The translations under genes and the position numbers were made by a program. From Scytonematopsis contorta HA4267-MV1 (GTDB lineage: Bacteria > Cyanobacteriota > Cyanobacteriia > Cyanobacteriales > Nostocaceae), in the NCBI GenBank assembly GCA_019359035.1, contig JAHHIC010000108.1:95415-159414 (forward strand): DNA of 64,000 nucleotides, read 5' to 3'. The notes under the pieces are model-generated. The model saw nothing but the letters and a program-made list of their open reading frames with translations, was not told the DNA's origin and searched no databases. Positions within the stretch are counted from its first letter, which is position 1; the number at the start of each line of letters is the position of its first letter. Shown in pieces: positions 45,401 through 54,302 of the stretch.

Positions 45401-46167
45401 GTTTTATTTACGGTAATCTTTGCCACGCTGACGAATACATTCAAGATATTTTGGGTCTCATCAAACTATATCAACAAAATAATCCTCAACCAGAATCTCA
45501 TATACGGAAATTCGCAAAGAAAATCGAAATCGATTTCTTAATGGAAGACCTACCAAAATTGATGGACTCAATGAAAAACGGTGCAGAACGCATTCGTTGC
45601 ATAGTCCTAAGCTTACGAAATTTCTCTCGTTTAGATGAAGCAGAAATGAAAGCGGTTGATATTCATGAAGGTCTGGATAGTACCCTAATGATTTTGCAAC
45701 ACCGTTTTAAAGCCAATGGGTCTGGTTCAGAAATTCAAATTATTAAAGAATATGCAAAACTACCTTTAGTCGAATGTTATGCTGGACAACTTAACCAGGT
45801 GTTCATAAATATTTTGACTAATGCTGTTGACGCTTTAGAAGAATCGTTCGTTAATAGTCGTTTATCGTTTGTCGATAAAACATCAAACAGCAACCCCCAA
45901 ATTCATATTTATACTGAATTGACTCAAGATAATACAGCAAAAATTAGTATATATGATAATGGGTATGGAATTCCGGAAAATACTATCAAAAGGTTATTTG
46001 ACCCATTTTTCACAACTAAGCCTGTCGGGAAAGGTACGGGGATGGGATTATCGGTAAGTTACCAAATTATCACAGAAAAACATCATGGCTCATTGCAGTG
46101 TTTCTCTCGGCTTGGTAAAGGAGCAAAATTTGTAATCGCGATTCCCTTAGTTCAACTACAGGGCTAG
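42409..46167 (+). CDS. Soluble sensor histidine kinase with seven PAS domains
   Basis: 1,252 residues, no transmembrane span. Seven PAS/PAC units follow one another from residue ~20 to ~950. Units 2 and 3 are close to each other (FQKFAANVPGMLYQHKL and LQKLAENLPGMVYTFKL; YVSSGCYELFGFTPEQIK and YVSSGCYEIYQLTPEEIK), pointing to internal duplication. A coiled coil leads to HisKA (LGQLVAGIAHEINNPTSFIY, His 991) and HATPase_c (GTGMGLSVSYQII). There is no receiver domain and no adjacent regulator gene, so the output is unknown. The ATG at 42409 is preferred to a TTG at 42385. The kinase domain resembles that of the HstK-type protein at 3345. Confidence 0.9.
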   Translation: MNQSTFPDESQENYKTLPKSDFCMELLLPIINSISDPIFVKDREHRWVFLNDAFCNFLSYSREQLIGKSDYDFFPKEEADIFWEKDELVFTTGLSNENEESFTDRNGFTRIISTKKTLLEDALGNKYIIGIIRDITINVKKYQRTKIALLQTEERFQKFAANVPGMLYQHKLDVDGSTSFTYVSSGCYELFGFTPEQIKADANLIVSTIHPNDIDSFYQATKISTQTLQSFRWEGRYILPSGELKYLKAESRLEKQPDGSIIWDGLITDITRLKETEKSLQQAYGEMEIIVLERTKKLALINAELQTKIAELEITQSALRESESKLQKLAENLPGMVYTFKLMPDGSMFFPYVSSGCYEIYQLTPEEIKSDLNLAVSRTHHGDCENFLKSVALSAQTMEPWQWEGRIILPSGQIKWVKGESCPEKQSDGSILWYGVLLDVTVQKQAEFALQESESQYRNLVETSQDIIWSTDVKGNFTFINQAATKVYGYDLEEIIGRHFTEFLPPEQHEKDLEVFRDLSSGESKFQYETVSLTKDGRLLNVLVNAITLRDNQGNIIGITGINSNITERKKVEKEKARLVAILESTPDYAGITNAEGNFIYMNPAGRKMLGINENEDISKIHFREIHAPHIVKILPQEMPRLLSEGIWKGEGCLLHRNGKEIPISQIVIAHKNENGEVEYLSAISRDITDIKSAEVQLKQSQQRLARLIEQTPIGVMEFNPQGEFIEWNPAAEKIFGYTKDEVRGQTFKLIVPESGRTKIGEIGKAVLANAGGTYNLNENITKDGKIIICEWHNSSLVDADGNVVGVVSMVLDITERKEDEAELQHSKHLLEEAQRIANIGNWEFDVATKTVTWSNETFRIFGLETGQPVPPPSESILMYHPDDRALVQFVRSKAAKEGKASDIEARIFRPDGSQRNINLKVEPIINDQGEIVRVMGTILDITARKQVEAQLRKQTQELQQALDQLQRTQIQLVQTEKMSSLGQLVAGIAHEINNPTSFIYGNLCHADEYIQDILGLIKLYQQNNPQPESHIRKFAKKIEIDFLMEDLPKLMDSMKNGAERIRCIVLSLRNFSRLDEAEMKAVDIHEGLDSTLMILQHRFKANGSGSEIQIIKEYAKLPLVECYAGQLNQVFINILTNAVDALEESFVNSRLSFVDKTSNSNPQIHIYTELTQDNTAKISIYDNGYGIPENTIKRLFDPFFTTKPVGKGTGMGLSVSYQIITEKHHGSLQCFSRLGKGAKFVIAIPLVQLQG

Positions 46168-46252
46168 CGGAATGCTACATTAAAGCATCTTTTAAGTAAA
46201 AAGGATATAATATCCTTTCCCCTGACATCGGAATTATTAGCTCACGCATAAA

Positions 46253-46275
46253 CCGGAGGTTTTCCCGTAGGGTAG
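46253..46275 (+). repeat. Dispersed 23-bp repeat, copy 3
   Basis: CCGGAGGTTTTCCCGT followed by AGGGTAG, then GCGCAAAGACGCAAAGG. One base differs from copies at 21650 and 29356. Confidence 0.7.
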
Positions 46276-46383
46276 GCGCAAAGACGCAAAGGAAGAAATT
46301 ACTCCGTTCACGCAGTGTGCCGCTTCGGCATTACAAATAGATTTGATATAATATAGAAGAAGATTATATTATATTGCATATCT

Positions 46384-46803
46384 ATGTCTGCTAAAGATGC
46401 CTTTCATGAAGTTGTTAAAATAGCTTTACAAAAGGATGGTTGGCAGATAACTGACGACCCACTTTCACTCAGTGTTGGAGGTGTTAATGTTTCTATTGAT
46501 TTGGCAGCAGAAAAACTAATTGCAGCAACAAAAGAAGACCAAAAAATAGCTGTCGAAGTCAAAAGTTTTCTCAATAAATCATCTGCGATATCGGAATTTC
46601 ACACAGCATTAGGGCAATTTTTAAATTACAAACGCGCACTTCGACGGACAGAGCCAGAACGTGTTCTATACCTAGCAGTGCCTCAAACAACTTACGAAAC
46701 ATTTTTTTAATTGGATTTCCCAAAAGAAACTGTCGAGGAATATGAAGTAAAAATGATAATTTATGATATAGAAAAGGAGGAAATTATTGAATGGAAAAAT
46801 TAG
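46384..46803 (+). pseudogene. xisH: xisH-type excision-control protein gene with an in-frame stop
   Basis: The frame runs MSAKDAFHEVVKIALQKDGW... with VGGVNVSIDLAAEKLIAA and KIAVEVKSFLNKSS, diagnostic of XisH, which together with XisI was linked to excision of the fdxN element in Anabaena. A TAA at 46708 ends it after 108 residues. The same frame then continues LDFPKETVEEYEVKMIIYD to a TAG at 46803, giving the usual ~139-residue length if the TAA is read through. One change (most simply CAA to TAA) therefore cut the protein. The 108-residue product may still fold, because the EVK core is kept. Confidence 0.8.
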
Positions 46804-47126
46804 TGAGATATCGTCAAATTGTAGAAAAGAGGCTATTAGAATATAGTGAACAAAAGCCTTCTTACAAAAATATTGAAGTTGAAACAATTTTTGATACAAA
46901 ACGCGACCATTACCAAATTGTTCATGTTGGTTGGGAAGGTAAACATTGGACTCATAGCTGTATCATTCATATTGATATAAAAGGTGGAAAAATTTGGCTG
47001 CAATGGAATGGTACAGAGGATGATATTGCAGAAGATTTAGTTGCTGCTGGGGTTCCAAAAGAGGATATTGTACTGGGATTTCAGTCTCCCTTTATGCGGC
47101 AATTTACTGAATATGCTGTGGGCTAA
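46791..47126 (+). CDS. xisI: XisI-type excision-control protein
   Basis: 111 residues: KLVRYRQIVEKRLLEYSEQKP, DTKRDHYQIVHVGWEGKHW, HIDIKGGKIWLQWNGTEDDIAEDLVAAGVPKEDIVLGF. These are the hallmark blocks of XisI. The pair is very common in cyanobacteria well beyond the fdxN element, often many copies per genome, so excision control is not certain. Its ATG lies within the end of the full xisH frame (13-bp overlap), as in intact xisHI pairs. Confidence 0.9.
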   Translation: MEKLVRYRQIVEKRLLEYSEQKPSYKNIEVETIFDTKRDHYQIVHVGWEGKHWTHSCIIHIDIKGGKIWLQWNGTEDDIAEDLVAAGVPKEDIVLGFQSPFMRQFTEYAVG

Positions 47127-47235
47127 ATATTGACCTGGAAACGAGCAGTCACCCCCTGTTTACAGGGCTGCTACTTATGATAAATACTCCCGAAGATAAG
47201 TATAAAAATTTGCATTTATTTCTACGTATTTTTCG

Positions 47236-47279
47236 TAGCCCCCTCCTCGCGTGCGGGGAGGGGGTTGGGGGTGGGGTTC
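47236..47279. repeat. Dispersed C-rich hairpin repeat, copy 3
   Basis: TAGCCCCCTCCTCGCGTGCG followed by GGGAGGGGGTTGGGGG. It lies 9 bp beyond the minus-strand glgB stop and may terminate it. Confidence 0.75.
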
Positions 47280-47287
47280 TTTTTGTT

Positions 47288-49582
47288 TTAAGCTTCCATC
47301 ACCTCAGCCGTCTTTTTCCTATCCAACTTAAGCATCAAAACACTTAAAGGTGGCAAGCACAAATCTAAGGAATACTGATGGTTATGTAGTGACCAATTAT
47401 CCGTCCACTTACCACCTAAATTCCCCATATTACTACCACCATACTGCCGCGAATCGCTATTAAATAGCTCATTATAAAATCCGGGTTCTGGCACACCAAT
47501 ACGGTAATGAGAATGGGGTTGTGGCGTAAAATTACACACGACTATAATAAAGTCATTTGTATCTTTATCGCGTCGAATAAAGGAAACAACACTGTGACGA
47601 CTGTCGCTACAGTCAATCCACTCAAATCCTTCCTGGGCAAAATCTTGAGTGTACAATGCTCCTTCGCTACAATACAGTTTATTCAAATCTTTAAAAAACT
47701 GTTTCAGTTGTTTGTGCTGGTCATATTGTAATAAATGCCACTCTAAATCAGCCCAAACGTTCCACTCGCTCCATTGTCCAAACTCCATGCTCATAAACAT
47801 GGTTTTCTTCCCTGGATGAGCAAACATGTAGGTAAACAAAGTGCGTATATTGGCTAATTTTTGCCATCTGTCTCCTGGCATTTTTCCAATAATATTGCTC
47901 TTACCATGCACCACCTCATCATGGGAAAGTGCCAGCATGAAATTTTCGCTGTGATTGTACCAAATACTAAAGGTAACGTTGTTTTGGTGAAACTGACGGA
48001 ACCAAGGGTCCATGCTGAAATAATCCAACATGTCGTGCATCCAACCCATATTCCATTTTAAATTAAAGCCTAGCCCACCTACATAAGTTGGCCAAGAAAC
48101 CATCGGCCAGGAAGTGGATTCTTCAGCAATAGAAAGAACACCAGGGAAGTAACTAAATATCCAATGATTAACTTGACGTAAACAATCTGCCGCTTCTATA
48201 TTTTCTCTACCACCATATTGATTAGGAAGCCATTCTCCCTCTTTACGGCAATAATCAAGGTATAACATCGAAGCCACAGCATCTACACGAATTCCATCAA
48301 TGTGGTATTTATCAAACCAAAATAAAGCGTTTGCTACCAAAAAATTACGAACTTCGTGGCGAGAATAGTTAAATACTAAAGTACCCCATTCCTTGTGTTC
48401 GCCTTTGCGAGGGTCTGCATGTTCATAAAGGTGAGTACCATCAAAAAATGCTAAGCCATGTCCATCTTTGGGGAAATGACCTGGAACCCAATCCACTAGT
48501 ACCCCAATACCATTTAGATGGCATTGGTCAACAAAATACATAAAGTCTTCTGGACTACCGTAACGAGAAGTAGGAGCATAGTATCCTGTAACTTGATAAC
48601 CCCAAGAACCGTCAAACGGGTGTTCAGCAATTGGTAGCATTTCAATATGGGTATATCCCATATCTTTTACATAGGGAATAAGTTTCTCAGCCAATTCTCG
48701 GTAAGTAAGAAAACGTGCCCCAGGGTTAAGTTCGGAAACAGGAACAACAGGTTCAAGTTTTCCATTTGGCAACTTAGATGGTTCAGCACTCGAAGCATGT
48801 AACCACGAGCCTAAATGGACTTCGTACACCGAAATTGGTTGAGCTAAGGCTTCGGTGTTACGGCGCCTTTCCAACCAGTCTGAGTCATTCCATTGATAAG
48901 TATTTAAATCTGTAACAATCGATGCAGTTTTTGGGCGAACTTCTTGTTGAAAACCGTAGGGGTCAGATTTTTCGTAAATATGACCATCGTTATTTTTGAT
49001 TTCGTATTTGTAGTGTTCCCCGACTTTCAAAGATGGAATAAAAAGCTCCCAAACCCCTGTTGGACCTCTACGCATTTGGTGTTGGCGTCCATCCCAAAGA
49101 TTAAAATCCCCTAGAACCGAGACGTTGCGAGCGTTAGGTGCCCAAATAGCAAAATAAACACCTGCAACTCCATCAACTTCTGCTAAATGTGCTCCCAGTT
49201 TTTCGTAAATGCGGTGATGATTACCTTCCCCAAACAAGTGCAAATCAAAATCGGTCAATTTTGGAGAATGAAAAGCGTAAGGGTCATAAATTACCCGCTC
49301 GTGTTCTCCTTCTTTGACCTTTAGCTGGTAATTTGCCAATTCCTTAACTTCGATAGTGCATTCAAAAAAGTTTGGATGATGCACCGTTTGCATTGGAAGC
49401 TCCTTACGTTCCTCCGGAAGAACAACCCACGCTTGTGAAGCATTAGGTAAATAGGCTCTGACCGCCCAAACGGTTTTGCCATTTTCTTCTATGATATGTG
49501 AACCAAGCACCTCAAATGGGTCTTGATGCTGGTTCCAAACAATGCGATTAACCTGTTCTGGGGCGATATTGGTCATGGACAT
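47288..49582 (-). CDS. glgB: 1,4-alpha-glucan (glycogen) branching enzyme
   Basis: 764 residues. It forms alpha-1,6 branches in glycogen. Two N-terminal beta-sandwich modules (~1-220; [21 protein letters not shown]) precede the GH13 barrel, with catalytic Asp 434 in [12 protein letters not shown], Glu 487 in IAEESTSWP and [13 protein letters not shown] with the transition-state Asp. A C-terminal beta domain ends near [10 protein letters not shown]. Length fits cyanobacterial GlgB. Complete. Confidence 0.97.
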   Translation of the reverse strand: MSMTNIAPEQVNRIVWNQHQDPFEVLGSHIIEENGKTVWAVRAYLPNASQAWVVLPEERKELPMQTVHHPNFFECTIEVKELANYQLKVKEGEHERVIYDPYAFHSPKLTDFDLHLFGEGNHHRIYEKLGAHLAEVDGVAGVYFAIWAPNARNVSVLGDFNLWDGRQHQMRRGPTGVWELFIPSLKVGEHYKYEIKNNDGHIYEKSDPYGFQQEVRPKTASIVTDLNTYQWNDSDWLERRRNTEALAQPISVYEVHLGSWLHASSAEPSKLPNGKLEPVVPVSELNPGARFLTYRELAEKLIPYVKDMGYTHIEMLPIAEHPFDGSWGYQVTGYYAPTSRYGSPEDFMYFVDQCHLNGIGVLVDWVPGHFPKDGHGLAFFDGTHLYEHADPRKGEHKEWGTLVFNYSRHEVRNFLVANALFWFDKYHIDGIRVDAVASMLYLDYCRKEGEWLPNQYGGRENIEAADCLRQVNHWIFSYFPGVLSIAEESTSWPMVSWPTYVGGLGFNLKWNMGWMHDMLDYFSMDPWFRQFHQNNVTFSIWYNHSENFMLALSHDEVVHGKSNIIGKMPGDRWQKLANIRTLFTYMFAHPGKKTMFMSMEFGQWSEWNVWADLEWHLLQYDQHKQLKQFFKDLNKLYCSEGALYTQDFAQEGFEWIDCSDSRHSVVSFIRRDKDTNDFIIVVCNFTPQPHSHYRIGVPEPGFYNELFNSDSRQYGGSNMGNLGGKWTDNWSLHNHQYSLDLCLPPLSVLMLKLDRKKTAEVMEA

Positions 49583-49679
49583 GGAGCTATTTACCGCTAA
49601 ATATATTGACTTGAGTAAATTCGATTTGTGATATCTATATATATTCTTTACATTTATTTGCAGCTTATCGCCACTATTT

Positions 49680-49833
49680 TGTTAACTGTTGATGGTTAAC
49701 TGTTGACTGTTGGCTGTTCTTGGAAAATAAAGGAACAACGAAGCAATAACAAAAGGTTATGTTAGTTAACCGTCAACCGTCAACCATCAACCGTCAACCG
49801 TCAACCGTCAACTGTTAACTGTCAACCGTAAAC
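49680..49833. repeat. Heptamer arrays in opposite orientation (GTTAACT/GTCAACC types)
   Basis: 49680-49714 has GTTGACTG-type heptamers. After a ~50-bp spacer, 49764-49833 has about ten CGTCAAC-type heptamers in the opposite orientation. The two can pair as a large stem. They lie in the intergenic space between glgB (divergent start) and the hypothetical gene end at 49837. Confidence 0.8.
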
Positions 49834-49836
49834 CCA

Positions 49837-50163
49837 TTAAAAATTGAGGAAAGGAAATAACTGTTGCAATGCTTTTCGTACCCGCAACAAAAACACTTGT
49901 TCTCTGATTCGAGTATTGAGTTTTCGAGGTGGACTTACTTGTAGTTGGGCTTGTAGCTCTGCATATTCCGCTGCGTTCATTGGTTTTCCGTCAATGGGGG
50001 AACGAGCTGCTGTAATTATCTGTGTTCTCAATACTTCCTCTGGTATATCGGATGGTGGTGGCAATGATAACGCTGGTTGCCCCCAATGGCTTTGCAGGGC
50101 TGTCAAAATAATTGTCATCGAAATCAAAATTACAAATTTAATTCCTTTTATAATCATTCTCAC
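49837..50163 (-). CDS. Exported hypothetical protein
   Basis: 108 residues with a signal peptide (IIKGIKFVILISMTIILTALQS). The mature part is proline-rich at first (LSLPPPSDIPEEVLRTQII), followed by AARSPIDGKPMNAAEYAELQAQL and a basic C-terminal helix ending LFPFLNF. I associate this layout with a conserved cyanobacterial protein of unknown function. Single gene, no neighbours in an operon. Confidence 0.65.
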   Translation of the reverse strand: MRMIIKGIKFVILISMTIILTALQSHWGQPALSLPPPSDIPEEVLRTQIITAARSPIDGKPMNAAEYAELQAQLQVSPPRKLNTRIREQVFLLRVRKALQQLFPFLNF

Positions 50164-50631
50164 TTTCTCTTTTCTCTCGACTATTCATTCAAATGTCAAA
50201 ATTCCTTATAAATTCTGCCAAAAGTATTTGTTTTTTTTATAGCTTTGTGGGAATATAATAAAATATTGGAAATTCAAATTAAAACATCTCGTAATTTTAA
50301 CAGTTTTGAGCAAATTTTTTTGGCTTCAGTAGAAAATTAGGTGTAGAGATATTGCTTATCTACTTTTTTGTATTAACAAATTATTAAAAGCAAACTATTA
50401 AAAGTAAAAGCAAAAACTGGCAAAAACGAGTACGCTGTCCAGTGGTGTAACCGTTATAACGGAAATCATCACAGGAAACGCACTTCGTGAAAATTGCCAG
50501 TTTATTCATAGCTTTCGCGCTCTCGATACTAAATTTATCTGCCCATTTTTTCGTAATTGGGCATAAATCCAAGCTAGATATTAAGTAGCGCTATTTTGAG
50601 CTTTTGTATAACTTTAGATTGATATAACAAT
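50164..50631. other. Intergenic region, no gene called
   Basis: 468 bp, AT-rich, between two minus-strand genes. A 62-codon minus-strand frame at 50384-50572 has no ribosome site and no family resemblance. A promoter for the gene at 49837 is expected here but no motif is convincing. Confidence 0.4.
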
Positions 50632-50913
50632 CTATGGCTTCTTACCAGGAGTAGTTGCTGGTGTAGCCCCAGGTGCTGGAGTCTTTGCTCCTGCATCAGG
50701 TGCAGCAGGGGTAGTAGCGGGTGCAGCAGGGGTAGTAGCGGGTGCCGCAGGGGTCGCTGCATCAGTTGGTTCAGGAGCTGCAGGAGCTCCTGGAGCTGCG
50801 GGAGAAGCTGTGCCAGCTGCGTCGGGTGGGGTTGTACCACTGTCTCCACCACATGCTCCGAGAGTTGCGGATAGACCTAAGATGAGAGCAAAACCAAGAA
50901 CTTTAATTTTCAT
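50632..50913 (-). CDS. Small lipoprotein with Pro/Ala/Thr-rich tail
   Basis: 93 residues from the ATG at 50913, supported by AGGAG 5 nt upstream (an ATG at 50970 would spoil the signal peptide). Lipoprotein signal KIKVLGFALILGLSATLGAC with lipobox LGAC, so the mature protein starts at Cys. The rest is low complexity: GDSGTTPPDAAGTASPAAPGAP and repeats of TPAAPAT. A surface tether or wall-associated spacer is plausible; no enzyme domain is visible. Confidence 0.75.
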   Translation of the reverse strand: MKIKVLGFALILGLSATLGACGGDSGTTPPDAAGTASPAAPGAPAAPEPTDAATPAAPATTPAAPATTPAAPDAGAKTPAPGATPATTPGKKP

Positions 50914-51610
50914 AACTCCTCTTTTCACCAAATTACGGCAATAACGGTTTAGTTGCTTGTTGAATACCATACCCCATTAATTACGCTTTTTTAATGCGTC
51001 TAGATTACAGATTCAATTGCAATCTTGGAAATTTCTGTTGTTTGGGTTCAGCATTAAGCAATCAGTTACCTAGTGTATCTTAGTCAGAAGCAATGTAGCA
51101 TATTCGTCAAGAGTAAAATTTGCAAATTTTGTAGCAAATTGAGTGGGATTGCCAAAAAATATGATACTTTTGCACAATCTTGACTTGTGCTTGGATGCTT
51201 TGCCATAAAAATATCCAATGTATAATCTGTCAAAGTATCCAGTTACTGCAAAGATTTACTTGTACCACTAACTGGGTAATATTTTTAGGCTAATAAGCCC
51301 GTAAATTGCATTTATGGAGTTTGTAAACACTGAATTGCCTTTATTTACTAGCTTTCGCCAAGGCATAAATGTTATTGTACGCAACCCGTAAAATTAACGT
51401 CTATTATCTCTGTGAGTAGTAAATTATGTTACTTGTTAGCTGATTACAGTCAAATACCGATAGATATATTTTTTCGCTTGGGGCAAGTTAAATTACCCGT
51501 CAGGAGTATTATTTTTGCTAAGAGCAAAATTAGAATGTTTAACCCAAGACCAAAACGTCAATTGATTTACAATACGTTAACTTATTATCCAGATTATCCA
51601 GTAATAATTT
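50914..51610. other. Long intergenic region before the FtsL-like gene
   Basis: About 700 bp with the divergent promoters of the lipoprotein and the cell-division pair. A 71-codon plus frame at 51412-51627 overlaps the next gene start and shows no family features or ribosome site, so it is not called. No structured RNA was recognised. Confidence 0.4.
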
Positions 51611-52234
51611 ATGCCTTCATCTCGTAATAGTAATGTTTCAGCACAGGACGGTTGGCTACAACGCTCAAATAGCCAAGCGATGCAAGGTCATTCCCGAGAA
51701 ATGAGCAAAGAAAAAGCTTCTCAAAAATTTTTACAAGAAGTTTCTTCCAGTAAGCAACGGCTACGTAAACAAAATTTATCTGTCAGAGCAAATAAAAGCA
51801 CTCCTAACTCTATATATTCTCAAGAGTTGAACGGCAAACAAAAAATTCCAGTTATGCCGAGTTCAACTGCTTTACCATTATGGTTACAGCGTTTGAATGC
51901 TTTGCATCGTTATTCTTCTGTTACAACTTTTTTGGTAGTAGCAGCAACTCTTTTGATTTACGGTTGGACTGTGTATTCTCAGCAACTCTGGAGCCAAAAC
52001 TATAAAAGGTTGCAAAATTTACACCGTAATGAGCGTCAATTAACTACAACCACTGAAAATTTAAAAAATAAAATAGCACAGGACGCCGAAAAACCATCAG
52101 CAGGACTTGCTTCACCATCTCCCGAAGGGACGATTTATTTACCTCCTGCTTCTGGTAATCAACTATCACGACCACAGAAAACAGAATCGCAAGAAGAAAT
52201 ACCACCACAAAATTCTGCACCAGTCGGATATTGA
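51611..52234 (+). CDS. FtsL-like bitopic membrane protein upstream of ftsI
   Basis: 207 residues. A long basic, Ser/Gln-rich cytoplasmic N-terminus (~100 residues), one transmembrane helix (TTFLVVAATLLIYGWTVY, ~113-130), and a short coiled coil (QLWSQNYKRLQNLHRNERQLTTTTENLKNKI), then a Pro-rich end. FtsL proteins have this topology and in many bacteria lie directly before ftsI, as here. Sequence identity to FtsL is not evident, so the assignment rests on topology and context. It would link FtsI to the divisome. Confidence 0.65.
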   Translation: MPSSRNSNVSAQDGWLQRSNSQAMQGHSREMSKEKASQKFLQEVSSSKQRLRKQNLSVRANKSTPNSIYSQELNGKQKIPVMPSSTALPLWLQRLNALHRYSSVTTFLVVAATLLIYGWTVYSQQLWSQNYKRLQNLHRNERQLTTTTENLKNKIAQDAEKPSAGLASPSPEGTIYLPPASGNQLSRPQKTESQEEIPPQNSAPVGY

Positions 52235-52235
52235 T

Positions 52236-52311
52236 TTGCTTGACGGTTGACTGTTGACCGTCAACAACCAACAACCAACAACCAACAACCAACAACCAAC
52301 AACCAACAATC
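52236..52311. repeat. Short hairpin and CAACCAA heptamer array before ftsI
   Basis: GACGGTTGACTGTTGACCGTC (52242-52262) folds into a hairpin and leads into about six CAACCAA heptamers that reach to within a few bases of the ftsI ATG at 52312. The array thus occupies the place of the usual ribosome site, so ftsI translation may depend on the upstream gene or be unusual. Confidence 0.8.
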
Positions 52312-54150
52312 ATGGAAAAATTTCCAGGTAAAACGCGACTTAAGCCTTTTAATAAAACGGAAATTACTAAGCGACAATCACCAAAAAATAAACCCGTACA
52401 AGAATCTAGTATATCTTTTGACAAACATCAAGAGACCGTTGCCAGTAGTAAATCCCGATTGTTTATAGTATGGGGTGTATTACTTGCGGCAGGATTAGGG
52501 TTGGGTATAAATTTATATAATTTGCAAATTGTTCGTGGCCCTAATTTGACGGAAAGGGCACGAAATCAACAAATGGTAAATTTGCGGCCTTTTCTACCTC
52601 GTCGTCAGGTAATTGACCGTACTACTAATGTATTAGCTATTGACCGTCCTGTTTATACTGTGTACGCTCATCCTAAGCAATTCAAAACTTCTTCTAGGGA
52701 TGTTGCAGCAAAACTGGCAACCATTCTGTCTAAGGATGCTGAGGAATTAAACAAAAAGTTTGAAAATAAAAGAAGTGGTATTCTACTCGCTTCTGCTTTG
52801 TCAGAAGAACTGGCTGACCAAATTTTTCGCTTGAAATTAGATGGCTTGGAATTAATACAAAAATACTCACGATATTATCCGCAGCAAGACTTGCTATCTA
52901 ACGTTGTAGGTTATGTAGATTTAGACCGACGTGGACAAGCGGGTTTGGAAATTAGTCAAGAAAAGTATTTGGAGCGTTCAGTACAATCTGTACGTCTAAG
53001 TCGTGCGGGAAATGGTTCATTAATGCCAGACCATGCTCCAGAAGGATTTATGCGTTTTGATGATGTGCGGTTGCAGTTAACACTGGACAGTAGTTTACAA
53101 CGGGCTGCTCGCACTGCACTCAAAAGACAAATGGACAGATTTGGTTCTAAACGCGGAGCCGTGGTTGTAATGGATGCTACTGATGGTTCACTGCTAGCTT
53201 TGGTTTCGTTACCAACTTATAATCCCAATGAATATTCTAAAGCTAACATGTCACTGTTTCGGAACTGGGCTGCTGTAGATTTGTATGAACCTGGTTCTAC
53301 TTTTAAACCTTTGAATGTTGCCGTCGCTTTAGAAACGGGTGCCATTAAAGCTGATGAAGTTTTTAACGACCCCGGTTTTATTAATGTGGGTGACCGTACG
53401 ATTAAAAATGCTGAGAACAAGCGTTTTGGTCGAATAAACGTAGCACAGGTTCTACAAAACTCCAGCAATATCGGGATGGTGCGAATTATTCAAAGGATGC
53501 GACCCTCAAGTTACTATGGTTGGTTAGAGAGAATGGGTATAGGACAAAAGTCTGATACAGATTTGCCCTTTGAAGTTGCCAGCCAATTGAGAAGCCAAGA
53601 AGATTTTATAGCCGCACCGATAGAAGCTGCAACAGCGTCATTTGGTCAAGGTTTTTCCGTTACCCCACTACAACTAGTACAAATGGTAGGAGCATTAGCT
53701 AATGGAGGTAAATTAGTTACTCCCCATGTCGTCAAAGGATTAATGGACACCAAGGGACAAATTCACTATACTCCCAACCTTGCGACACCACGACAAATTT
53801 TTTCACCCACTACCACACAAAGGGTTGTGGAAATGATGGAAACAGTTGTAAATAGAGGTACTGGTAAAGCAGCACAAATTCCAGGCTATCGTATTGCGGG
53901 TAAAACTGGTACATCCCAAAAAGCAGCTCGTAACGGGGGCTATATTCCTGGTGCAAGAATCACTAGCTTTGTGGGCATCTTACCAGTAGAAGCACCACGT
54001 TATGTAGTTTTAGCAATAGTGGACGAACCTAAAGGAGAAAATGCCTATGGTTCTAAAGTTGCTGCTCCCATAGCCAAAAAAGTAATGGAAGCGCTAATTT
54101 CTATCGAAAAACTTCCTCCTGCTCGTTTAAACCCTCAGGGTGGGGAGTAG
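52312..54150 (+). CDS. ftsI: Septal peptidoglycan transpeptidase (penicillin-binding protein, FtsI/PBP3 class)
   Basis: 612 residues: a cytoplasmic N-terminus, a membrane anchor (~45-65, LFIVWGVLLAAGLGLGINLY), a dimerisation or pedestal domain (RGPNLTERARNQQ, FLPRRQVIDRTTNVLAIDRPVY), and the transpeptidase with active Ser in GSTFKPLNV, SSNIG and GKTGTSQK motifs. It cross-links septal peptidoglycan at division. The start at 52312 follows a heptamer array, and the stop (TAG, 54148-54150) merges with a second array. Confidence 0.95.
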   Translation: MEKFPGKTRLKPFNKTEITKRQSPKNKPVQESSISFDKHQETVASSKSRLFIVWGVLLAAGLGLGINLYNLQIVRGPNLTERARNQQMVNLRPFLPRRQVIDRTTNVLAIDRPVYTVYAHPKQFKTSSRDVAAKLATILSKDAEELNKKFENKRSGILLASALSEELADQIFRLKLDGLELIQKYSRYYPQQDLLSNVVGYVDLDRRGQAGLEISQEKYLERSVQSVRLSRAGNGSLMPDHAPEGFMRFDDVRLQLTLDSSLQRAARTALKRQMDRFGSKRGAVVVMDATDGSLLALVSLPTYNPNEYSKANMSLFRNWAAVDLYEPGSTFKPLNVAVALETGAIKADEVFNDPGFINVGDRTIKNAENKRFGRINVAQVLQNSSNIGMVRIIQRMRPSSYYGWLERMGIGQKSDTDLPFEVASQLRSQEDFIAAPIEAATASFGQGFSVTPLQLVQMVGALANGGKLVTPHVVKGLMDTKGQIHYTPNLATPRQIFSPTTTQRVVEMMETVVNRGTGKAAQIPGYRIAGKTGTSQKAARNGGYIPGARITSFVGILPVEAPRYVVLAIVDEPKGENAYGSKVAAPIAKKVMEALISIEKLPPARLNPQGGE

Positions 54151-54274
54151 GGAATCGGGAATCGGGAATCGGGAATCGGGAATCGGGAATCGGGAATCGG
54201 GAATCGGGAATCGGGAATCGGGAATCGGGAATCGGGAATCGGGAATCGGGAATCGGGAATCGGGAATCGGGAAT
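54150..54274. repeat. Perfect heptamer array (GGGAATC)17
   Basis: Seventeen identical GGGAATC units from 54150, whose first G is the last base of the ftsI stop, plus a final GGGAAT. It runs directly into the palindrome at 54275. Total identity of units suggests recent expansion. Confidence 0.95.
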
Positions 54275-54302
54275 GTAGAGACGTTACATGTAACGTCTCT
54301 AC
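54275..54302. repeat. 28-bp palindrome family, perfect copy
   Basis: Arms GTAGAGACGTTACA and TGTAACGTCTCTAC are exactly complementary over all 28 bp. This is the reference copy of the family in this window. It probably serves as terminator for ftsI. Confidence 0.9.

Noticed and set aside
50574..50852. 92-codon Leu/Gln-rich minus-strand frame
   Set aside because: It lies out of frame inside the PAT-rich lipoprotein gene, which has a clear signal peptide and ribosome site; the Leu-rich reading is a frame shadow.
51412..51627. 71-codon frame upstream of the FtsL-like gene
   Set aside because: No ribosome site or recognisable features, and it runs into the start of the next gene in another frame.
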